Assembly (NCBI GenBank): GCA_028292505.1
Contig: JAQGMF010000016.1
Span: 38,982 to 102,981, forward strand
Direction of reading: 5' to 3'
DNA: 64,000 nt
Origin: Rhodocyclales bacterium
GTDB lineage: Bacteria > Pseudomonadota > Gammaproteobacteria > Burkholderiales > Rhodocyclaceae
This document shows positions 22,090 through 30,300 of this stretch, piece after piece. The translations under genes and the position numbers were made by a program. The first letter of the stretch is position 1; each line of letters begins with the position of its first letter. The notes beneath the pieces are model-generated. The model was not told where the DNA came from, searched no databases, and saw only the letters and a list, made by a program, of their open reading frames with translations.

Positions 22090-22488
22090 ATGATCTACGT
22101 CTGCCAGCTACTCTGTGATAAAGGTTCCGAGCTTCCAAGGTGGCAGCAAGCCTTCGGGCATCGCTATACGGGGATGCTGACGAAGCGGCTTGTGATGGAC
22201 CGGGAGACGGCGCGGTGGGCGCTTGTAGCGACGCTGGAGCCACTGCCTTACGCCGTACCACCAGATCACTGGCCAAAGCCCTTGACTGGCATCGTGGAGA
22301 TGACCGAGACCACCGAGGCGCGCTACATCGAAGGAATGGAATTGAACAAGGCCGTGACAGCAGAGAGGTATCTGCGCCAGGTGTGGAAGCTTACGATGGT
22401 GTCGGTATCTGAACTTGCGGTGATAGAGGCAAGGCTTGCACAGCCCGTCGTGGGCGATCCAGATGGGCCGCCACCGCTGTACAAGTGA
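22090..22488 (+). CDS. SOS-controlled phage protein of unknown function (132 aa)
   Basis: One of only two plausible plus-strand genes in the prophage and the first after tRNA-Thr. The protein starts MIYVCQLLCDKG, is soluble, and contains two helical segments rich in charged residues (about 70-115). I recognise no family. It follows a consensus LexA box by 4 bases, so it is probably induced by DNA damage, like anti-repressor (Tum-type) or damage-response genes in other temperate phages. It ends 17 bases before the convergent lysis genes. An overlapping frame (22140-22412) looks less protein-like. Confidence 0.65.
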   Translation: MIYVCQLLCDKGSELPRWQQAFGHRYTGMLTKRLVMDRETARWALVATLEPLPYAVPPDHWPKPLTGIVEMTETTEARYIEGMELNKAVTAERYLRQVWKLTMVSVSELAVIEARLAQPVVGDPDGPPPLYK

Positions 22489-22505
22489 TGGACCACGCGT
22501 TGCCG

Positions 22506-22865
22506 CTACTCGTCATGGTGGGCGCTGTACTCCGGCCCGCCGTCGTTGATCATGAAAGTCGGTTGCGCCTGCTGCGCCTCTTCGAGCGTATCGCCCCAGC
22601 TCACGCTGACCATGCGATACCGCGCCACGCGCACCCTACCCTTGAACAGGAAAACGTTTGAGCCATCCCGGTCGAAGAAAGAGCGCTTGCGATTGGTCGC
22701 CTTGTACTCGTAGACCGTCAGCTCGCGATCGTCCTTCTTGATGACGCCAGTGTGTGGAATCAGCCCATGCGGTCCGACACGTTCAACGAAGAAGATGACG
22801 CGCCCTTTAAGTCTAAACAGCAACCACAGCATGTAGAGCCAGCAGTTGAGACGGCGTGCTGTCAT
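22506..22865 (-). CDS. Phage hypothetical protein downstream of the spanins
   Basis: 119-aa protein, last gene of the minus-strand lysis operon; its ATG overlaps the Rz stop (ATGA). A short hydrophobic stretch (CWLYMLWLLFRL, residues 8-19) may anchor it to the membrane; the rest is basic and beta-rich with an acidic C-terminus. No family is recognised. Its position suggests an accessory lysis or virion role. Confidence 0.65.
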   Translation of the reverse strand: MTARRLNCWLYMLWLLFRLKGRVIFFVERVGPHGLIPHTGVIKKDDRELTVYEYKATNRKRSFFDRDGSNVFLFKGRVRVARYRMVSVSWGDTLEEAQQAQPTFMINDGGPEYSAHHDE

Positions 22866-23434
22866 TGGTCATCGTTGCACTGCTTGACGTCAGCAGCTAG
22901 GGTTTGCTGGCAGAGGGTGAGCTGGCGGACGATTCGGTTGGCCCGGCCGGCTTCCCCGAAAAGGTTTGCTGTAACTTCTCCAGAAAGTTGGCATCCTGTG
23001 GCTCCATCACTTCCGGCGGCGGCTCCGGTAGGCGCGCTCGCTTGACCTGGATGACCGGTGCAGGTGCCGGCGGGATCGCGCAGGATGCTAGTGCCAGCAC
23101 GAGCAGCAGCTTGCAGCCCAGCGATTTTGATGTCTTGAGCATGTTCGATCTCCGTGTGTTTGGCGACAAGGTCATTCTGGGTTTTCTGGTAAAGCGCTTC
23201 CTTGCCGCGCGCTTCATTCTGCAGCTTTTGGATGGTGGCGTTCGCAGCGGCCAAAGCTTCCTTGTCGCGAGCGTCATATTTCGTTTCACATTTGGTTGCG
23301 CCGATGCTGCGCTCGTGCCACACGAAACCGCCAGCAGCAACGCACAGCGCCGTCACGGCAGCGATGGCGAAATACAACTTGAATGGGCTTGCTGCCGTCG
23401 ATACGGCGCTCTCTGCTACGTCCAAGAGGCTCAT
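22862..23434 (-). CDS. Inner-membrane spanin Rz
   Basis: 190-aa i-spanin. One N-terminal membrane helix (about residues 20-41, YFAIAAVTALCVAAGGFVW) is followed by a long charged coiled coil (about 52-110), the Rz architecture. It links to the Rz1 lipoprotein to fuse inner and outer membranes in the last lysis step. The start overlaps the holin candidate's stop (ATGA), and Rz1 is nested within it in another frame. Confidence 0.85.
   Translation of the reverse strand: MSLLDVAESAVSTAASPFKLYFAIAAVTALCVAAGGFVWHERSIGATKCETKYDARDKEALAAANATIQKLQNEARGKEALYQKTQNDLVAKHTEIEHAQDIKIAGLQAAARAGTSILRDPAGTCTGHPGQASAPTGAAAGSDGATGCQLSGEVTANLFGEAGRANRIVRQLTLCQQTLAADVKQCNDDQ
22897..23142 (-). CDS. Outer-membrane spanin lipoprotein Rz1 (nested in Rz)
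   Basis: 81-aa lipoprotein encoded entirely within Rz in a different frame. A signal peptide with lipobox LASC (Cys21) is followed by a Pro-rich stretch (CAIPPAPAPV), the hallmark of Rz1. ATG 23142 has a GGAG site 7-8 bases upstream. The frame is open further upstream (to 23340), but those residues lack secretion features. It forms the o-spanin partner of Rz. Confidence 0.88.
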   Translation of the reverse strand: MLKTSKSLGCKLLLVLALASCAIPPAPAPVIQVKRARLPEPPPEVMEPQDANFLEKLQQTFSGKPAGPTESSASSPSASKP

Positions 23435-23670
23435 GTCGGTTCCGTCGCTTTCTTGGCGCTGATGGCAATACCGTGCGCTGCGGCTACACCAGATAACGCG
23501 AGGCCGAATGCCGTCAGGTCAATGTCATGTCCGTGGCAAGAGTTGGCCGCCGCTGCGCCAACAACCGATGCCGTGCAAATAAACCAGGACCAGCGACCAA
23601 TGTCATGCGACTTCCCGTCGATGCCGGTCATGCAATTTGCAAAAACGCGGGTGATGCGCTCGCCGATCAT
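23431..23670 (-). CDS. Putative holin
   Basis: 79-aa protein with two hydrophobic segments (about residues 28-43 and 50-70) and a charged, Lys-containing C-terminus, the shape of a two-helix holin. The start overlaps the DUF5675 stop (TAATG) and the stop overlaps Rz (ATGA), placing it between the endolysin-slot gene and the spanins. The holin assignment comes from size, topology and position rather than sequence similarity. Confidence 0.6.
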   Translation of the reverse strand: MIGERITRVFANCMTGIDGKSHDIGRWSWFICTASVVGAAAANSCHGHDIDLTAFGLALSGVAAAHGIAISAKKATEPT

Positions 23671-24089
23671 TATTCGATCTCCAGCGAAATCGGCTCGTGT
23701 CGCAGATAAGCGCTGTCCATTTTCTCGAAGAGCGCATCGAAGGCGATGTGCGACATGCCGACGCCATTTCCTGTGCGCACTTGTCCGACCAGGATGCAGC
23801 CCTCAGTATTGGCCGCCGTGTTGCCAGAATGAATCCGCACACCCTCATATCCCGGCACGTCCAGCAGACGCGGCAGCTCGCGATTGAAATGATTGCTGTG
23901 GTCGATGATGACGATGTAATTGCCGCGCGGGATAGCCGTTGTGCCGGCGACCTTCCACTGTTCGACGGGCTGTCCTTCGACCTGGCGGACAGTGTCCTCG
24001 CAGGTGTAGCACTCGAACACGCCATCGATTGCAAGACGTCCGAGCGTGTAATCAGGCGTGAGCACATCGCGGATCAGATGCAGCTTCAT
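23670..24089 (-). CDS. DUF5675 family protein in the endolysin position
   Basis: 139-aa protein that fits DUF5675: YTLGRLAIDGVFECYTCEDT near the start, then TAIPRGNYIV and RIHSGNTAANTEGCILVG (residues 85-102). The frame opens at 24137, but ATG 24089 has GGAG 8-9 bases upstream. It is the first gene of the lysis operon, where the endolysin is expected, and no classical lysozyme or amidase is seen nearby. The conserved His87 and Cys98 recall the His/Cys pair of L,D-transpeptidases. An enzymatic role is inferred. Confidence 0.82.
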   Translation of the reverse strand: MKLHLIRDVLTPDYTLGRLAIDGVFECYTCEDTVRQVEGQPVEQWKVAGTTAIPRGNYIVIIDHSNHFNRELPRLLDVPGYEGVRIHSGNTAANTEGCILVGQVRTGNGVGMSHIAFDALFEKMDSAYLRHEPISLEIE

Positions 24090-24148
24090 TACACACTCCA
24101 ATCTCAATCTAATTAGAGTGCATCCTGATTGTCGCAACAGGCATTGAT

Positions 24149-24170
24149 AAGGGGCGGGTTCCTCCCCCTT
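24149..24170. other. GC-rich hairpin between ejection and lysis genes
   Basis: AAGGGG (24149-24154) pairs with CCCCTT (24165-24170) with two further inner pairs. There is no proper T run on either strand, so it is at best a weak terminator for the late transcript. Confidence 0.3.
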
Positions 24171-24204
24171 CCCTTTTGCCGGCCTACGCGGCTACCATGC
24201 GCGC

Positions 24205-24312
24205 ATGAAACGCTTCATTCACTGGATCATTGCTCTGTCCATCGTCGCCGGTATCGTCGGCTGCGCGTTCCAGCTACTTACGACCGGATCGATCCAGTCA
24301 GCGTGCTGCTGA
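24205..24312 (+). CDS. Possible small lipoprotein on the plus strand (35 aa)
   Basis: In the 208-base gap between the polyvalent protein and the lysis operon, the minus strand has no usable ORF, but the plus strand encodes MKRFIHWIIALSIVAGIVGC followed by 15 residues. This is a basic start, a hydrophobic core and a lipobox-like IVGC. It overlaps the last bases of the polyvalent gene on the other strand. No good ribosome site is visible. It could be a superinfection-exclusion or lysogenic-conversion lipoprotein, or chance. Confidence 0.3.
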   Translation: MKRFIHWIIALSIVAGIVGCAFQLLTTGSIQSACC

Positions 24313-27300
24313 CAGCCTCCTTGCAACCTGATCCTGCTCGTCACGAATCCTGTTGATCTGCTCGCGCTTCTCGTCGGCTGGTGCATCGCTGTTTTCAACC
24401 GCCCGCAACTGCTGATTGAGTTTCGCCGCATCCGCCTTGGTGTGCTCGACGTGTTTGTAAAGCGCTAACTGTCCGGCATTGTTGGCGTAGTAGTCGGCCG
24501 CGTCATCGACCTTGCCTTCCTTGAGCATCTGCTTCCAGGAGCCATACGCTTCTTCAAGCGTGCGCGCCTGGTCGTACATCTGCGACACGTAACGGCTCGA
24601 CGCCCCGTCTAGAGACGCAACCATGCCGCCCGACAGGGTCTTGGCATAATCCATCGTCGGCCTGGCCGGTTCCCCGCTGGCAGGCCGCGCCAGTTGGTCG
24701 GCGCTGCTCAGCACGAACGTACCCAGCCAGCCGAAGTAGCCACGGATCAGTTCGTCGATCTGCACGGGCGACAATGATTCCTTGCCGAGCACACCTGTCA
24801 AGGCATTGCTTGCAGTACTCGCGCCGCGCGCGATCATGCTGGTGCTGCTGTTGTACCGGTCCTGCGGGCGCATGCGCTCCATGCCCATGGTCTCGATCGG
24901 CCGACCGGTGAATCCATTTTTGTTGGCATACACATCCAGAATCGGCTTCACAAGCTGCGGGATGGGATTCATGCTCAGGTTATCGCTGAGCACTGACGTG
25001 AAGCGATCCATGAAGCGCTGCTTGGTCATCTCATCGCTGACGAAAAGCTCGACGCCGCGCTCGGCCAATGAACCGATAGCCCCTATTTCGAACGGTTTGG
25101 GAATGCGGAAGGCTTCGCCGCCGAGCTTGAACCACCAGTAATTGTCGCGATCCCAATCCTCGCGCTTCTTCCAGTCGTCATCATCCTTGTAGCCCAGCAT
25201 GAGTCCGATAGATGCCAGCGCCACAGAGCCGAGCACAATGCCAAGCTTGCGCGGGTCATCCTTGGCGGCGCGGCCGAGCTTGTAGAGACCCTGCAAGCGG
25301 GCATTCATGAAAGGCACGACCTGGGTGAGCAGCCGAATGCTTGCCCATGACCCTTGCATGCTGAAGTCCATCAGGTCGCGGGCTTCGTAAGCGGCCTTCG
25401 CGTGATCGACACCTTGTGCGACGAGTTGCTGATACAAGGCCGCGCGGTTGATCTCTTCGCCACGGTCGCCGAGCTCATGGTATGCATGCATCGCCGGCTC
25501 GATGTACTTGGCATAGAAGGCATCAAGTTTGTTCTGCGAATCCAGAATGGTAGACGCATCGACGCCGCTCTTTACCAGTCGCCGCACGCGCGCGCTTTCC
25601 TTGCCCTCGAGCATCGTGCCGAACTTGATGATGCCGCCCGACGCCAGCAATGACACATAGCTTTGCGCCTTGCGATCGGAGGCTTTGAAGCCTTCCTTGA
25701 TGTTCTTCGCTGCGTTGTAACTCAGGCCGCTGGTGCTGATCGCCTGGAGCGAATCGCGGATCAGATTGCGCACTTTGAAGAACGGCGACGCCGTCACGCC
25801 GACAGTGAGCGCGTGCTTGAAAGCACCCATCGCGTTCATCATCGGGCCACGCAGTCCCGAGTAAGCCAGGCTGTTGATCGCCGTCATCAAATAGGGATCG
25901 TCGACCTTGTACTCGACCTTGTTGCCGTCCTGCTGGTACCAGACCGTGTTCTTCTCACCCGGCTCGGCCTTGTGCGCGATTCCCATCGACTCGGCGACCG
26001 AAAGCGTCTCTTGCGCCGCGCGGTTCTTCGCGCTGGCATCGATGAGGTGCGCCCAGTTGCTCATCACATTCGACATGATGTCGGCATTGATCTTGTCGCT
26101 GCCGCCTTTCAATTGCTTGAAGGCCTGCTGCCGCACCAGACCGCTCTTCACGTTGGCGAAGTTCTGCGAGCCATCCTCGTCGCTGACACGATAAAACGGC
26201 ACGTAGAAATCATGCTCCCATATATGCCGGGCCTCGCCGTCGATCAAGCCGGATTGCTCGGCCACGTCCATGACATTGCGATTGAACTCGTCGAGCACCT
26301 TGGCAGAGTCGCGGTAGATCAGCGTGCGATCACGCGTGACGGTACCGGCCGACTTACCACCCACATCATGCTGCAGCGTGTAATCGAAATCCGTGGTGCC
26401 CGTATCCAGGCTCTTGCCCGCCGCGATATCGTTGCTGGAGAAAAGATTCTCGCGACCTTCGCCAGTGAGGCGCTCGGCACGGTTTGCGGCCACCCACCAT
26501 AGAAAGTCTTCGCCCTCGCCTTGCAGCGGTTTGAAGAGGCGCTCCACCACGCCGCCCGACTGGTCGGCGTCATACACGCCGTCGCGCACGGACAGCTTGC
26601 CGTGGTCAAGCAATGCCTGGAACGCACCAGCCGCGCCTTTACTCAGGCGCGCCAGCATGTAGCCTTTTTCGGAGATGTCCTTGATCGGTGCGAACTGATC
26701 GACCAAGCCTTGCGCGACCTTCTTGCCAGCATCCTGCCAGACCGCCTTGATCTTGGCCTTCAGGGTGGGCGTCTCGATGTCACGGCCGGTATTGGCGAAG
26801 AACTCGCGCTGTGCTGGCGTGTAGTCGCGGTTGGATTCGCCGATGATCTGGCGTGTCGAGTCTTCGGTGACCTGGGTGCGCAGCTTCTCCGGCAGCGCTT
26901 TGGCGCCGCGGTTGATGATGGCTTCGATGCGCGCGGCGCGGCCCGGCTTTACGTCGTCAGGGCTTCCGGCTCGGGAATAGAATATTCGCTTGAGGGCGGG
27001 GTCAAGTCCGTCCCCCTGTAGCTGACGGCTAAGCGCAGCCACAGTCCCGGACCATCCCTCTTTTCCTGTTCCTTGAACCAGGGTATTGAAGAGCGCCGCG
27101 CGCGCTGCCGTCGAGCTTCCGCCAAAATAGCGCGCTGGTGATCCAGACTCTCCCCGCTGTTTGCGAAAAATGCGGGCAAGATCAATTCCAGATCGTCCTG
27201 CGCCTGTCCGGGTATCAACGAATTCTCTGCGGTCAAAGTCATAGGTCAGGTGCTCTAGCTCGGGAACGTAGTATCTCGCTGCATTGTAGGACGTAGTCAG

Positions 27301-30300
27301 CATCGCCTTCAAGTTATGTGCGAAGTCACCGGCCTTCCAGTCCAGCGCGAAATTCTTGGCAATGGCAGCGAATTCCGGGTTGTGCGCTTCGTCTCTGAAG
27401 TACTTCTCCGGGTTCGTCTGCGCGGCGTGCGGGGCCAGGTGATCCGTGGTGCCGTACCGGAGCGCCGATGAGATCATGTTCTCCAGGCGACGGAAGAACG
27501 CTACTGGCGACAGGCCCATCGGATCGCCAATGAACACCTTGCCATTGTTGTGCGCGTAGGCCGCAGCGATGCCGTAGACCAAGTTGCCCTGCGACTCGCC
27601 GGCCTTGAAGCCTGAAACATCGATCCACACCCGGCGTCCGTCATCGTACAAATTCGCTTTGCCATCTTCGGGCCGCGGCGAATTGATCTGCCAGACTTGT
27701 GGCAATTCTTCATCTTTCCAGTCGGCGGCGAAGAAATCGTTGAGCTTCTCGACTTTGAAGCCAGGGTCTATCTGCTTGGCAAGCTTCACCGGATCGGTCG
27801 CAGTCGGCGTCGGTTGCTGGAAGGCCTCGTCGAACTTCGCGAGCGCCGTGAAGGTCGCGTTGACGCGGTTATCTTTCACGATCGGTGTCTTGCGCAGCTC
27901 GCTCGGCTTGGCGCTGGACATTGGCTCGCCTTCGCGCGCCGATTCTTTGCCAAGTGAGCGTTCCAGCGCACCGCGCGCCATCGCCACCACGTCAGCCGTC
28001 GTCAGCTTCGACGGATCTGCCCCCAGCTTTGCCACAGCAGCTTTGACCGCCGCCCAGAGCTTGGCGAACCAACGACCAATCGGCCCTTGCTTCGAGTCGC
28101 CATGCCCGGCCTTGACCGCTTCCGTTACAAAGTAGGCGATGAGTTCTTCTTCGCGGTGCGCCGGGTCTGTCTCTTCTGGAATGCGCTGCATTGCGCGCGC
28201 AGCCAGGTCGCCGTGTTCGGTGCCTTTCTCAAGCGCGGACCACAGCTTGATTTGCTTGGCCAGCGCGCCCATGGCGTCGTCGCCGATCAGCTCGCGCATA
28301 CCCAAGTGCACGCCCGCCTCATGCATCAGCACGGCAAACGCTTCGCCCTTGGTGATGTTGTCGGCCACGAGATAGATCGATCCATCCTTCGGGTCGAACA
28401 GGCCTTGCAGGTCGAGCGCCTTGGACTCGAACACGTCCTTGCGATGCTCTGTTGGCAGGTCGGTGATGGACTGCACGACATGCACCTTGCCAGCCTTGTC
28501 GCCAACTTCGCCGGTGATCTCGCCGCGCACGTCTTCGACGCTGGACTGCGGGTTAGGCGAGGCGAACAAGTCACGCGCGGCGGAGGCGCCGTCCCGGGCA
28601 TGGCGGATGTCCGCGTCGCTAGTATCGAAGGTGCCGCGGTTGCCGATGGCGGACTTGATCTGTGTTGGCTCGAAGGCAACAAAAGTACCACGCATTGCGA
28701 GGCCGTCATGCCCCCGCTTCTCCAGTAGGTTGCGCACTTCGGTCCATAGATATTTTCCTCTCAGCCCATCATCATTAGCCTTCGCAAAGGCTATTTCAAA
28801 ATCTTTGTCAGTTGCTGGCTTGCGCAACGACAAATACGCCGGCATAACATTCGGTTCACCTCCTGATCGAGCGGCAATCTCCGAATAGCGAGATGCAGTA
28901 GCACTATCAGAGGTGAACCATGCGCCAAGACTCGCTGCATTAGCCGGTGCCTTGAAGGTAGCAAAGTCCGCTGCTGTACCGTGGTACACCACCAGCGGCT
29001 TGCCGTTGGCATCAACAACCTTGCTGTCACCAAACCAACGCTTGAAGGCCTCTGAATCTGTCGGCGCGGCGCGCGAAAATTTCACCTCACTACGCTGCGC
29101 CGCATTCTGGCGTTCGAACGACGCGTCAGCTCGCGACTTCGCGGTACTCGGCTGAATCTGCGCTCGGAACTCGCTGCGCAGCGCCTTCCATTCGCCATCG
29201 GAAAGCGCGTTGTCCTTGATAATTTGCTTGAACTGCTCGGCGGCTGCATCGGCGCCTTTGTTGGCGTAGGTGCTGGACAAGGTCTTCACAGCAACTTCAC
29301 GCGAATATGCCAGCTGCTCCTGCTTTGCCAATCCAGTGAATTCGGATTTGATGCCGGCATCATTCAGCCGTTCTGTCATATCAGCGCGCGCATGCTCAGG
29401 AATTGAAACCATCGGCGCACCGTCACGGTCAATCGTGAGAGTCGTTTCAAGTGCTGCGGCAATCTCTGTCGCGAACTTGCCGGAGTGGTTCCAGAAATCA
29501 CCACGACGCATGAATGTCGGTTTGGTGTCGCTATTGGCAATCCGATAGTCGGCCGCCGGCTTCGTGTGGTCGCCATTGGCGATCCAATCCTTGAAGCCCG
29601 GCGTACTCATCTCGGTCACCGCCCGGATGCCATCCCAACCCTTCTGGTAGCTGTCCTGATAGGCCTTGCGCGCCTCGCCTTCATTGGCGAAGCCCATCAT
29701 GACCTTGTGTTCGTCCAGGTGACCATTGCCTGGCTTGCGCTGATCGATGACAAACACGGGGCCGTCGTGATTCTCGGCAGTAGCTGGCTTCACGAAGACA
29801 TCAATGTGGTCCTTATCCTTGCCGACAGTGCCGCGCAGGTAGCCGTAGTGAGCCGCCAGCGTGTTGCTCCACGCTTTGCCGTTGGCATCTGTGCCACTGC
29901 GCACCGACCCTTGCGGATTCTCGATGCTGATGTCCATGCCCGATATCCGAATATGACCCATAGGGTAGTTGCCGGCGTGCTTCTGCGCTTCAGTGGGCTC
30001 AGGCAATGCATTCAAAGGCGACGAAGCGGCCTGATGCGCGGCTTCGTCGACCGTCACAGCATTCGTTGCTTCCGGCGTCAGCAGGGCATTGGTTTCGGCT
30101 TTGCCGGGAGCGGCATTGGCTTGGGTTTGGTCTTCGGCTTGGGTTTTGCGGTCATTTTCATTCTCCTGAGTGAGTGCAGCGGTCGCTGCGGGGTCGACCT
30201 GCTTGGCAGGCGAATTCTTGAGCCGAAAAGCACGAATCTCTTGCACCAGCGCGGAGGGCTGCTTCAGCGAAGCCGCTTGCGCATCGGTCAATGCTGGGAC

